Positions 26,496 through 34,281 of a stretch of 64,000 nucleotides of DNA are shown one piece after another. The DNA comes from Saccharomonospora cyanea NA-134. Its GTDB lineage: Bacteria > Actinomycetota > Actinomycetes > Mycobacteriales > Pseudonocardiaceae. The stretch is from the NCBI RefSeq assembly GCF_000244975.1, contig NZ_CM001440.1, forward strand, positions 558,001 through 622,000, read 5' to 3'. The notes under the pieces are model-generated. The model saw only the letters and a program-made list of their open reading frames with translations, searched no databases and was not told where the DNA came from. A program made the translations under genes and the position numbers. Within the stretch, counting starts at the first letter, position 1; the number at the start of each line of letters is the position of its first letter.

Positions 26496-26978
26496 GTGGC
26501 AGGGCGGGGCCCGGTGCCGGGCAGGAGAGGCGAGCTGGCCCGCTTCGTCACCGTCGGGGCGTTCACGTTCGTCGTCGACAACACGGTCTGGTACCTGCTC
26601 AAGCTCACGGTGCTCGTGGAGCATCCGACGACGGCCAAGGGCGTCGGCATCCTGGTGGCCACCATCGTCTCGTACGTGCTCAACCGCGAGTGGTCGTTCC
26701 GGGAGCGGGGTGGCCACCAGCGTCCGCACGAGGCGGCGTTGTTCTTCGCCGTCAGCGCCGTGGCGCTGGTCGTCAACGTGATCCCGCTGTACGTCTCGCG
26801 CTACGTCGTCGGCCTGCAACGCCCGCACGTCGATTTGGTGACGCAGGAGGTGGCCGACTTCCTCAGCGGTTCGGTGCTGGGAGTGGCGCTGGCGATGTCG
26901 TGGCGGTTCTGGGCGTTCCGGCGCTGGGTCTTCCCGGAAGGTGTCCCCGAAACGCCGAAAGGGGCGCCTCGGCCATGA
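26496..26978 (+). CDS. GtrA-family membrane protein
   Basis: A 160-residue four-helix GtrA-like protein; the family helps move lipid-linked sugars used to decorate wall or O-antigen polymers. ELARFVTVGAFTFVVDNTVW is the typical first helix, followed by ILVATIVSYVLNREWSF (the conserved N-R-x-W-x-F motif), a third helix and the C-terminal AMSWRFWAFRRWVF. The GTG at 26496 lies five bases after the DUF3017 stop, making it the last gene of the folD operon. Its stop codon sits inside the loop of the following terminator. Confidence 0.9.
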   Translation: MAGRGPVPGRRGELARFVTVGAFTFVVDNTVWYLLKLTVLVEHPTTAKGVGILVATIVSYVLNREWSFRERGGHQRPHEAALFFAVSAVALVVNVIPLYVSRYVVGLQRPHVDLVTQEVADFLSGSVLGVALAMSWRFWAFRRWVFPEGVPETPKGAPRP

Positions 26979-27007
26979 CGGGGGGATGGCCGAAGCGCCC
27001 CTTTCGG
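26955..27007. terminator. bidirectional terminator between GtrA and MFS genes
   Basis: CGAAAGGGGCG (26956-26966) pairs with CGCCCCTTTCG (26996-27006); inside it CGGCCAT (26970-26976) pairs with ATGGCCG (26986-26992). The compound hairpin separates two convergent genes and overlaps the last codons and stop of the GtrA gene. Confidence 0.85.
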
Positions 27008-27032
27008 GCGGTTCACGACGTGTGTGGGGGCA

Positions 27033-28262
27033 TCACGCCGCGACGGGTTCGGGTCGGGATTCCCGGGGGAGCTCGACGTCGAGCTCGGTGTCCTCGACCG
27101 CGGGTGCGGGGGCGGGGGTCCGCTTGCGGTCGAAGATGCTGGACGCCACGGTCAGCGTGATGCCGACGACGGCCAGCATGGCACCCACCACGTTGGGGGA
27201 GACGAGACCGAAGCCACCGGCGATGGCGAGGCCTCCGAGGTAGGCACCGATGGAGTTGGCGATGTTGAACGCCGACTGCACGGCGGCGGACACCATCGAC
27301 TGCGCGCCACCGGCCTTCTCCATGATGCGGGCCTGCATCATGGGGCCGACCATGAACGAGGTCATGCCGACCAGGAACAGCGTGACGGCGGCGCCGATCT
27401 TGCTGTCAGCCGTGACGGTGAACGTCAGCAGCACGACGGCCAGGGCGGTCAGGGCGCCGTACAGGCCGGGGAGGGGGAAGCGGTCGGCGAGCCTGCCGCC
27501 GAGCACGTTGCCGACGGTCATGCCGAGGCCTGCCAGCGACAGCAGGAGCGTGACGCTGGTGCCGTCGTACCCGGACACGTCCGTGAGCACGGGGGACACG
27601 TAGCTCAGGCTGGCGAATCCGCCGCCGAGACCGAAGGTGACGATGGCGAGCGCGAACCACACCTGGGGCTTGCGGAAGGCGCCGAGCTCGCCACGCAGCG
27701 AGGTGTTCGTCGTCTGGCGCTGGTGGGGGACGAGCTTGGCGATCGCGGCGAGCGCCACGACACCGATCAGCGCGACGACACCGAACGTCGCCCTCCAGCC
27801 GACCTGCTGGCCGAGGAAGGTGCCCGCGGGCACGCCGATGACGTTGGCCAGGGTCAGGCCGAGGAACATCATCGACACGGCCTTGGCCCTGCGCTTCGGG
27901 CCTGCGAGGGTGGCCGCGACGACTGCTCCGGCTCCGAAGAACGCGCCGTGGGGGAGTCCGGCGAGAAATCGGAACAACATGCCCGTCTCGGGGTTTGGGG
28001 AGAAGGCGAACAGGGCATTGCTGATGGTGAACACGCCCATCATGGACAGCAGCATCGTCTTGCGTGACAGCCGCACTGCGACGGCGGTGAGCAGCGGTGC
28101 GCCGACCACGACGCCCAGGGCGTACGCGGTGATGAAGTTGCCTGCCGTGGGGATGGAGATGCCGAGGTCGCGGGCGATCTCGGGCAGCACACCCATCATG
28201 ACGAATTCGGTGGTACCGATGCCGAAGGCACCGATCGCGAGCGCGAGCAGCGCGATGGGCAC
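27033..28262 (-). CDS. MFS efflux transporter (AraJ/Cmx type, 12 helices)
   Basis: A 409-residue major facilitator of the drug/arabinose efflux group. The GTG at 28262 has AAGGGAG five to six bases upstream. The first helix reads LLALAIGAFGIGTTEFVMMG with TEFVMMG(VLPEIA), a hallmark of this subgroup. LPHGAFFGAGA is the conserved helix-4/5 segment (motif C-like), and VPAGTFLGQQVGWRATF follows. The C-terminal 35 residues are charged and disordered. Substrate unknown; sugars or amphenicol-type drugs are typical. Perfect inverted repeats in the 314-base upstream gap suggest a regulator encoded elsewhere. Confidence 0.92.
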   Translation of the reverse strand: MPIALLALAIGAFGIGTTEFVMMGVLPEIARDLGISIPTAGNFITAYALGVVVGAPLLTAVAVRLSRKTMLLSMMGVFTISNALFAFSPNPETGMLFRFLAGLPHGAFFGAGAVVAATLAGPKRRAKAVSMMFLGLTLANVIGVPAGTFLGQQVGWRATFGVVALIGVVALAAIAKLVPHQRQTTNTSLRGELGAFRKPQVWFALAIVTFGLGGGFASLSYVSPVLTDVSGYDGTSVTLLLSLAGLGMTVGNVLGGRLADRFPLPGLYGALTALAVVLLTFTVTADSKIGAAVTLFLVGMTSFMVGPMMQARIMEKAGGAQSMVSAAVQSAFNIANSIGAYLGGLAIAGGFGLVSPNVVGAMLAVVGITLTVASSIFDRKRTPAPAPAVEDTELDVELPRESRPEPVAA

Positions 28263-28312
28263 GAGGCTCCCTTCGGGGGATGTGGAGAACTGAGTTCGGT
28301 ACGCGGACTACC

Positions 28313-28331
28313 GATCGATACTGGATCGATC
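28313..28331. repeat. GATCGAT repeat pair upstream of the MFS gene
   Basis: GATCGAT (28313-28319) and GATCGATC (28324-28331) are four bases apart and each is itself palindromic (ATCGAT). They lie about 50-70 bases upstream of the MFS start, where an operator or a -35 region would fall. Confidence 0.4.
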
Positions 28332-28406
28332 AAGAACTGCGCCGGAAGAAGAAGTGAGAGATTCCGGCGGGGTCGGATCGACGCCCTGACTTCGTCGTCG
28401 CCGGAT

Positions 28407-28435
28407 CTGTCTGACGTCTAGTTTCAACCAGACAG
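28407..28435. promoter_or_regulatory. inverted repeat upstream of the MFS gene
   Basis: CTGTCTG (28407-28413) and CAGACAG (28429-28435) are perfect complements 15 bases apart. TAGTTTC between them gives a locally AT-richer centre. It is a candidate operator for the MFS gene; the rest of the gap between 28263 and 28524 shows no gene. Confidence 0.45.
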
Positions 28436-28524
28436 CGGCCGCCTGTCATCCCGTATGAGAGTGACCCTGCACACGATGGGGTTTAGTCGCGAGAACGTGT
28501 GTTTTCTGCAGGTGGCGTGCAGAA

Positions 28525-28556
28525 CGAACCCCGGCCGCGACAGCGACCGGGGTTCG
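28525..28556 (-). terminator. terminator of the DUF1918 gene
   Basis: CGAACCCCGG (28525-28534) pairs perfectly with CCGGGGTTCG (28547-28556) over a 12-base loop. It lies 20 bases beyond the DUF1918 stop on the minus strand, followed by TTCTGC. Confidence 0.75.
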
Positions 28557-28576
28557 GGTGTGGTTGCCGTGCTTGG

Positions 28577-28765
28577 CTATTCGGCGTGTGCCTCGACCTC
28601 GCAGTCGGGGCCGGGGAACATCAGCCCCTCGTGGCCGTCGGAGAACCGCACGAGGTACGGCGGCTCGCCGTGTTCTCCCCGGACCTCGATGATCTCGCCC
28701 TCTTGCTCGCCCGCGCCGACGGTGCGCCCGTGGACGCGGATCGTGTCTCCCACGGATGCATGCAT
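28577..28765 (-). CDS. DUF1918 domain small protein
   Basis: A 62-residue protein covering one DUF1918 domain: HASVGDTIRVHGRTVG, EIIEVRGEHGEPPYLVRF, then DGHEGLMFPGPD. The fold is a small SH3-like beta barrel; the role is unknown. The ATG at 28765 was chosen because GGAGGTGG lies eight bases upstream; an upstream in-frame start adds six residues without support. It is divergent from icd. Confidence 0.88.
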   Translation of the reverse strand: MHASVGDTIRVHGRTVGAGEQEGEIIEVRGEHGEPPYLVRFSDGHEGLMFPGPDCEVEAHAE

Positions 28766-28892
28766 CGCGTACCACCTCCGCACCTTCGAGGGTAGGAGCG
28801 CGGTGGGTGAGGGGCGACTCGACGGCGGTTCGGCCGGGCCCGGCCGCCTCGCGGCGAGGGATAGCCTTGGAGGGCGACCAGAAAACCCGATA

Positions 28893-28906
28893 TTACCGCT
28901 GGGTAA
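28893..28906. promoter_or_regulatory. short inverted repeat in the icd upstream region
   Basis: TTACC (28893-28897) and GGTAA (28902-28906) flank GCTG, in the AT-richer part of the 237-base gap between DUF1918 and icd, about 100 bases before the icd start. This is a possible operator only. Confidence 0.3.
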
Positions 28907-29002
28907 CCCCGGTGCGCGGCCATGTGGTGCGCGTCTACCAGTACGCTTGTACCGCTAAATGCCGACGAACCGCGATGACCCGCGAGAGGAGCGTTCCCGC
29001 TC

Positions 29003-30226
29003 ATGGCCAAGATCAAGGTCGAGGGCACCGTCGTCGAACTCGACGGCGATGAGATGACCCGCATCATCTGGAAGTTCATCAAGGACAAGCTCATCCACCC
29101 GTACCTCGACGTCAACCTCGAGTACTACGACCTCGGTATCGAGGAGCGGGACCGCACGGACGACCAGATCACGGTCGACGCGGCGAACGCCATCGCCAAG
29201 CACGGGGTCGGCGTCAAGTGCGCCACCATCACCCCCGACGAGGCCCGCGTCGAGGAGTTCGGCCTCAAGAAGATGTGGCGGAGCCCGAACGGCACCATCC
29301 GCAACATCCTCGGCGGTGTCGTGTTCCGCGAGCCGATCATCATCTCGAACGTCCCCCGGCTCGTACCCGGCTGGACGAAGCCGATCATCATCGGCCGTCA
29401 CGCGCACGGTGACCAGTACAAGGCCAGCGACTTCAAGGTCCCCGGCCCCGGCAAGGTCACCATCACCTACACGCCCGAGGACGGCTCCGAGCCCATGGAG
29501 CTGGAGGTCGCCAACTTCCCCGAGGGCGGCGGCGTCGCCATGGGCATGTACAACTACCGGAAGTCGATCGAGGACTTCGCCCGTGCCTCGCTGCAGTACG
29601 GCCTCGACCGCGGCATGCCGGTGTACATGTCGACGAAGAACACCATCCTCAAGGCCTACGACGGCATGTTCAAGGACACCTTCGCCGAGATCTACGACAA
29701 CGAGTTCAAGGCCGACTTCGAGGCCAAGGGGCTGACCTACGAGCACCGGCTCATCGACGACATGGTGGCGGCCTCCCTGAAGTGGGAGGGCGGCTACGTG
29801 TGGGCCTGCAAGAACTACGACGGTGACGTGCAGTCCGACACCGTGGCGCAGGGCTTCGGTTCGCTGGGCCTGATGACCTCGGTGCTGCGCACGCCGGACG
29901 GCAGGACCGTGGAGGCCGAGGCCGCGCACGGCACGGTGACCCGCCACTACCGCCAGCACCAGCAGGGCAAGCCCACCTCCACCAACCCCATCGCGTCGAT
30001 CTTCGCGTGGACGCGCGGGCTGGAGCACCGCGGCAAGCTCGACAACAACTCCGAGCTCGTCGGCTTCGCCAACACGCTGGAGAAGGTCGTCATCGAGACC
30101 GTCGAGAGCGGCAAGATGACCAAGGACCTCGCTCTGCTGGTCGGCGGCGACACGCCGTACCAGACCACCGAGGAGTTCCTCGCGACGCTGGACCGCAACC
30201 TGGCTGACAAGATCGCCCAGAGCTGA
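29003..30226 (+). CDS. icd: NADP-dependent isocitrate dehydrogenase, homodimeric type
   Basis: A 407-residue enzyme that decarboxylates isocitrate to 2-oxoglutarate with NADP in the TCA cycle. The length and sequence fit the type II homodimeric, eukaryote-like class (M. tuberculosis Icd1). The N-terminus is [29 protein letters not shown] and [12 protein letters not shown] are the substrate-binding parts; [25 protein letters not shown] and LIDDMVA lead to the metal-binding [10 protein letters not shown], and [11 protein letters not shown] with [11 protein letters not shown] binds NADP. GAGGAG lies 12 bases upstream of the ATG. Its 3' end and terminator appear again in altered form about 490 bases downstream. 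Confidence 0.97.
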   Translation: MAKIKVEGTVVELDGDEMTRIIWKFIKDKLIHPYLDVNLEYYDLGIEERDRTDDQITVDAANAIAKHGVGVKCATITPDEARVEEFGLKKMWRSPNGTIRNILGGVVFREPIIISNVPRLVPGWTKPIIIGRHAHGDQYKASDFKVPGPGKVTITYTPEDGSEPMELEVANFPEGGGVAMGMYNYRKSIEDFARASLQYGLDRGMPVYMSTKNTILKAYDGMFKDTFAEIYDNEFKADFEAKGLTYEHRLIDDMVAASLKWEGGYVWACKNYDGDVQSDTVAQGFGSLGLMTSVLRTPDGRTVEAEAAHGTVTRHYRQHQQGKPTSTNPIASIFAWTRGLEHRGKLDNNSELVGFANTLEKVVIETVESGKMTKDLALLVGGDTPYQTTEEFLATLDRNLADKIAQS

Positions 30227-30271
30227 CGGACCCGCATCGAGGCCCCGACCGGTAGCCGCCGGTCGGGGCCT
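30170..30271 (+). repeat. icd 3' end plus terminator, copy 1 of a diverged duplication
   Basis: From GAGGAGTTCCTCGC in the last codons of icd through the stop codon and the terminator, this stretch aligns almost base for base with 30663-30760. Shared blocks include GAGGAGTTCCTCGC, CCCAG-GCTGACGG and GGCCCCGACCGGT. Confidence 0.7.
30240..30271 (+). terminator. terminator of icd
   Basis: AGGCCCCGACCGG (30240-30252) pairs without mismatch with CCGGTCGGGGCCT (30259-30271) over six bases, followed by TCTGCGTT. The stem is 13 bp, 13 bases after the icd stop. Confidence 0.85.
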
Positions 30272-30290
30272 TCTGCGTTCGGATGGCCCC

Positions 30291-30716
30291 ATGAGGATCG
30301 TGGACGCGACCGGGAGGAGCTGGACGGTCGCGCGCAGGCTGTCGCCGTGGCGCAGGGTGGAGTTCTGTGCCCAGGTGGTCGTCGGCACGGTGTTGTGACT
30401 TCTGTGGGTCACCCGGTGCGTGCGCAGTCGCGTCGACGTGGTCGCCCGCTATCACCGCAGTGCCGACATCAGTTCGCTGACCGTGTTGACGGTTTCCGGC
30501 TTCGGTGCGGCAGGGCGTCTCGTGCGGGTCGTCGCCGACGAGCGCGAGCACGCGACGACGCCGTTCGATCCGCATCGCCCGGACTTCGCCGTGACCCTGG
30601 CGAGGTTCGGTGGACGGGGCGAGCGACACGAGCCGGAGCCTGTGGCCGTCGTACCAGACGGCGAGGAGTTCCTCGCCACGTTCGACCGCGACCGGCTGAC
30701 GAGCTCACCCAGGGCT
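30291..30716 (+). pseudogene. small gene with in-frame stop (MRIVDATGR family, remnant)
   Basis: The ATG at 30291 opens MRIVDATGRSWTVARRLSPW, a start I associate with a family of actinobacterial membrane-linked proteins (MRI-D-GR-W-VRRR-PW). After 35 codons a TGA at 30396 interrupts it, and the same frame continues beyond (WVTRCVRSRVDVVARYHR, then RLVRVVADEREHATTPFDPHRPDFA) into the duplicated icd tail. A single nonsense change, with no frameshift, would explain this. A second start (GTG 30420) could still express the later part. Family recall is uncertain. Confidence 0.45.
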
Positions 30717-30760
30717 GACGGGCCCGCGGCCCCGACCGGTGACCGACTGTCGGGGCCTTG
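30663..30760 (+). repeat. icd 3' end plus terminator, copy 2
   Basis: A diverged copy of the icd 3' terminus. It encodes EEFLATFDRD in the frame corresponding to [10 protein letters not shown] of icd, then has a one-base deletion. Its terminator half pairs GGCCCCGAC (30728-30736) with GTCGGGGCC (30749-30757) and is followed by TTGCTGT. Confidence 0.65.
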
Positions 30761-30873
30761 CTGTACGAACGTCGGTGAACATCGCGGATCCGGGGGTGCG
30801 TTACGAGGCCACGATCGCGCGGCCCCGGACGTCGACCGGCTCGTGGAGACACTGCGGGAATGGACGGGAGTCG

Positions 30874-31497
30874 ATGACCGACAAGACTGACTTCAAGCGC
30901 GAGATCGCCGCCTACCGGGCGCGGCGAGGCCGGTTCGAGATCGTGGACGTACCCGACCTGCGTTACCTGATGATCGACGGGCACGGCGATCCCAACACCT
31001 CACCCGACTACACCGACGCGATCGAGGCGCTCTACCCGCTGGCCTACAAGCTGAAGTTCGCAAGCAGGTCCCTCGGGCGCGACTACGTCGTCATGCCACT
31101 GGAAGGCCTGTGGTGGGCCGAGGACATGGACGCGTTCACGGCGGCCCGCGACAAGTCCCGATGGGACTGGACGCTGATGATCATGGTCCCCGACTGGATC
31201 GACCAGCGGATGTTCACCGACGCCGTTGAACAGGTCGCGGCCAAGGCCGTCCCCCGGCGCCTCCACGAGGTGCGCCTGGACACGCTGTCCGAGGGCCGGT
31301 GCGTGCAGACGCTGCACGTCGGCTCCTACGACGACGAGGCCGAGGTGCTGGAGCGGATGCACCACGAGTTCATCCCGGACAACGGGTTCCGGATGACCGG
31401 CAAGCACCACGAGATCTACCTCAGCGACTTTCGGAAGGTCGCGCCCGAAAGGCTCCGCACGATCCTGCGGCAGCCGGTCGTCGAGGCGGGGTCGTGA
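30874..31497 (+). CDS. GyrI-like small-molecule-binding domain protein
   Basis: A 207-residue stand-alone GyrI-like (SOUL/BmrR-C type) domain with no DNA-binding region. DLRYLMIDGHGDPNTSPDY is the first strand, AIEALYPLAYKLKF the first helix, MPLEGLWWAED the ligand-site loop, and CVQTLHVGSYDDEAEVLERM with HEIYLSDFRKVAPERLRTIL the second repeat. It may bind a hydrophobic or cationic ligand. The ATG at 30874 was chosen from the conserved domain start, with GGGAG seven bases upstream. Confidence 0.85.
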   Translation: MTDKTDFKREIAAYRARRGRFEIVDVPDLRYLMIDGHGDPNTSPDYTDAIEALYPLAYKLKFASRSLGRDYVVMPLEGLWWAEDMDAFTAARDKSRWDWTLMIMVPDWIDQRMFTDAVEQVAAKAVPRRLHEVRLDTLSEGRCVQTLHVGSYDDEAEVLERMHHEFIPDNGFRMTGKHHEIYLSDFRKVAPERLRTILRQPVVEAGS

Positions 31498-31775
31498 GGC
31501 CGGTCCGCTACCGTGACGAGGCGACCGAGGACCCCGGACTCCGCGCCGAAGCGGAGGGAGCGCGGAGTGCGACAGCCGATTGCGAGGGCCGACTCGCCGC
31601 CACCGGCGGAATCCGGCCTCCTCGCGTCCCGTACGGAGGGTTACTCCCGCACTCGGTCTCCCCGAGAACGTCCTGAGCAGCCTCGAACTGCTCGCTCGGG
31701 CAGACCGCGTGTAACACGCGTCCACCCCGGACGCCGACGCGTTGTTCGTCCCTGCGTGCCCGGCGGGTCCAGGTC

Positions 31776-32741
31776 TCACGACCAGATCGTCACGTGCACC
31801 GGCGGGCGGAACCGGGAGGGCGGCACGCCGTTGCCCGGCGACCGCATGAGCTGCATGGCCGCGGGTGTGCCGAGGAAGTAGCGCAGCGACGCGGCGGCGG
31901 GCGAGCAGCGTTGCCTGGCCGGGGTGGTGATGTGCCAGCACAGCGGTGCGGGAGTCGCCGACGTCGGCAGCACGGCGAGTTCGCGTCGCCGCAACAGCGG
32001 TGCCACCAGGTGTTCCACGGCCACCGACACTCCCGCGCCGCCCGCCGCCGCCGTCCACGCGCTCGCCTCGTTGGGGAACACCTGGATGCGCTCGTCGGGT
32101 ACGCGCAACTGCCGCAGCAGTCGCGTGACGTCGCTGTCGGGGTCGGCGCCGGAGGGGCCGAGCAGCCACGGCCACGTCACCGGATCGCCCGGCGTCCGCC
32201 AGCCGGAAGTACCGACCACCACCAGGGAACACCGGAACACCGGCACGCTCTCCAGCTCCGGCTCCACCAGCGCCGGGCCGAGTGCGGCGTCGGCGAGGCG
32301 GTGACTCACGAGCACGGCCGTCTGCTCGGTGGTGGCCAGTCCCGACGAGACGTCCACCGTGTCCCCGCACCGTGTCGCGAACGCCTCCAGCAGTGGACCG
32401 GCGACGAACTCGGCGAAGGTGCTGGTGACCGCCACCCGCAGTGGCTCCGCCGCGCCGCTGGCCTGCCGCACGGCCGCGTCGGCGTCGGCACCCAGCTCCA
32501 CCATGCGGGACGCGATCGGCAGCAGCCGACGACCTGCCGGAGTGAGTGTCATGCCCTGCGCCGTGCGCACCAGGAGGCGGTCGCCGTGGTGGTGCCGCAG
32601 CGCTGCCAGGGCCTGCGACACCGCGGGCTCGCTGACACCCAGCGCTCTCGCGGCGCCGGTCACCGAACCGAGCCGCGCGACGAGGACGAAGGCGCTGAGC
32701 TGACCGAGTGTCATGCGCCCTGTCCGGGTGACGCCAGACAC
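31776..32741 (-). CDS. LysR-family transcriptional regulator, divergent from cox genes
   Basis: About 321 residues (312 if the ATG at 32714 is used; both starts are weakly supported). The N-terminal winged helix-turn-helix reads LGQLSAFVLVARLGSVTGAA with SEPAVSQALAALRHHHGD, and LTPAGRRLLP ends it. The effector-binding domain (PLRVAVTSTFAEFVAGPLLE onward) is of normal length. It is divergent from coxM with a 105-base gap, the usual position for a LysR activator of CO dehydrogenase or xanthine-dehydrogenase-like operons. CO, or a product of its use, as inducer is only inferred. Confidence 0.9.
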   Translation of the reverse strand: MSGVTRTGRMTLGQLSAFVLVARLGSVTGAARALGVSEPAVSQALAALRHHHGDRLLVRTAQGMTLTPAGRRLLPIASRMVELGADADAAVRQASGAAEPLRVAVTSTFAEFVAGPLLEAFATRCGDTVDVSSGLATTEQTAVLVSHRLADAALGPALVEPELESVPVFRCSLVVVGTSGWRTPGDPVTWPWLLGPSGADPDSDVTRLLRQLRVPDERIQVFPNEASAWTAAAGGAGVSVAVEHLVAPLLRRRELAVLPTSATPAPLCWHITTPARQRCSPAAASLRYFLGTPAAMQLMRSPGNGVPPSRFRPPVHVTIWS

Positions 32742-32846
32742 ATCCCCAGGCTATCTCCGCGCCGGGGAAGTGACCGCCCAAGGCCGATGAAGGAACCGCT
32801 TATAGCGCCGTTGCCACCGGGTCCCGTCCAGCCGAGCCTTGCGGGT

Positions 32847-33731
32847 ATGCAGGTGCCCGCGCAGTTCCAGTACGAGAAGGCCACCAGCGTCGAGCACGCG
32901 TTGGAACTCCTCGGCAGGTACGGCGAGGACAGCATGGTGGTGGCGGGTGGTCACTCGCTGATCCCCATGATGAAGCTGCGCCTCGCCCAACCCGAGACGT
33001 TGATCGACATCAACGGCGTCGGGGAGTTGTCCCGAATCGGCGTCGACCGGGACGCCGTGACGATCGGGGCGCTGGTCCGGCACGCCGAGCTGCTCGACTC
33101 GCCCGTGATCGGGGAGCACTTCCCGATCCTGCACGACGCCGAGCGGGTGATCGCCGATCCGGCCGTGCGAAACCGCGGCACGGTGGGCGGTTCGCTGTGC
33201 CAGGCGGACCCGTCGGAGGACCTCGCCGCCGCGTTCGTCGCGCTCGACGGCGTGGCCCTGATCCAGGGTCCGGACGGCGGGCGTGAAGTACGGGTGCGGG
33301 AGTTCTTCACCGGTCCCTACTCCACGGTGCTCGACCAGGGCGAGTTGCTCGTGGCCGTGCGCGTGCCGATCCGCTCGTCCGCCTCGGCGTACGCGAAGGT
33401 CGAGCGCCGCTCGGGTGACTGGGCCGTGGCGTCGGCGGGTGCGGCACTGCGCCTGGACGACGGGCACATCGCCTGGGTCGGGATCGGGCTGACCGCCGTC
33501 GGCGCGCCGGCCTTCGGAGCGCCGACGGCCGAGGAGTACCTCATGGGCGCGCCCGCCACGGAGGAACTCTTCGAGGACGCGGGCACCATCGCGGCGGAGC
33601 ACTGCTCCCCGGTCGCCGACCAGCGCGGCCCCGTCGACTACAAACGCCATCTCGCCGCGACCCTCACCACGCGCGTGCTGCGCAGGGCCGCCGCTCGCTG
33701 GCGCGGCAGGCGTAACCACGAGGAGACGTGA
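32847..33731 (+). CDS. coxM: carbon monoxide dehydrogenase, FAD-binding medium subunit
   Basis: A 294-residue flavoprotein subunit that passes electrons from the iron-sulfur subunit to FAD. MQVPAQFQYEKATSVEHAL is the usual CoxM start, so the ATG at 32847 was chosen (an in-frame ATG lies 60 bases upstream). The FAD-binding motifs are VVAGGHSLIPMMKLRLA and RNRGTVGGSLCQADPSEDL; FFTGPYSTVL and the CO-dehydrogenase C-terminal domain follow. It is the first gene of a tight coxM-coxS-coxL set. Confidence 0.95.
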   Translation: MQVPAQFQYEKATSVEHALELLGRYGEDSMVVAGGHSLIPMMKLRLAQPETLIDINGVGELSRIGVDRDAVTIGALVRHAELLDSPVIGEHFPILHDAERVIADPAVRNRGTVGGSLCQADPSEDLAAAFVALDGVALIQGPDGGREVRVREFFTGPYSTVLDQGELLVAVRVPIRSSASAYAKVERRSGDWAVASAGAALRLDDGHIAWVGIGLTAVGAPAFGAPTAEEYLMGAPATEELFEDAGTIAAEHCSPVADQRGPVDYKRHLAATLTTRVLRRAAARWRGRRNHEET

Positions 33732-33732
33732 C

Positions 33733-34281
33733 ATGGAGATCACCGTCACCGTCAACGGCCAGCCCTACACCCGTTCCGTGGAGCCCCGGCTGCTGCTCGT
33801 GCACTTCCTGCGCGACGAGCTCGGCCTCACCGGCACGCACTGGGGCTGCGACACGTCGAACTGCGGCGCCTGCGTGGTGCTCATGGACGGCGCGCCGGTG
33901 AAGTCGTGCACCGTGCTCGCGGTCATGGCGGACCGGCACGACATCCGCACGGTCGAGGGGCTGGAGACCTCGCACGGGCTGGACGCCGTGCAGGAGGGTT
34001 TCCGCGCCGAGCACGGACTCCAGTGCGGGTTCTGCACACCCGGAATGATGCTGACCTCCCGCTGGCTGCTCGACCACAACCCGACCCCGTCGGAGGACGA
34101 GATCCGCGAGGCGCTGTCGGGGCAGCTGTGCCGCTGCACCGGCTACGAGAACATCGTGCGCTCGGTGCGGTGGGCCGCGGAGCACGAGGCCGCCGCGACC
34201 GCCGTCTCCGACGCGATCCCCGAACAGGGCGGCCCCACCCCAGCTCACCAGAACCGGTCAGGCTCGGAGGTGCAGACATGA
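33733..34281 (+). CDS. coxS: carbon monoxide dehydrogenase, iron-sulfur small subunit
   Basis: A 182-residue subunit with two [2Fe-2S] clusters. The plant-ferredoxin-type cluster uses C39, C44, C47 and C59 (GCDTSNCGACVV); the second uses C98, C101 (QCGFCTPG) and C133, C135 (LCRCTGY). All eight cysteines are present. The ATG is one base after the coxM stop and AGGAG lies within the end of coxM. The tail after residue 155 is longer than typical. The stop overlaps the coxL start (ATGA). Confidence 0.96.
   Translation: MEITVTVNGQPYTRSVEPRLLLVHFLRDELGLTGTHWGCDTSNCGACVVLMDGAPVKSCTVLAVMADRHDIRTVEGLETSHGLDAVQEGFRAEHGLQCGFCTPGMMLTSRWLLDHNPTPSEDEIREALSGQLCRCTGYENIVRSVRWAAEHEAAATAVSDAIPEQGGPTPAHQNRSGSEVQT

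Noticed and set aside
30739-30873. An N-terminal extension of the GyrI-like protein to 30739
   Set aside because: The extra 45 residues are not protein-like and overlap the duplicated icd terminator; the ATG at 30874 fits the domain start.
31494-31676. A 60-codon frame overlapping the GyrI-like gene stop (GTGA)
   Set aside because: The overlap looks like coupling, but the product is Arg/Ala/Gly-rich, unrecognised and not followed by other genes; it is probably chance.
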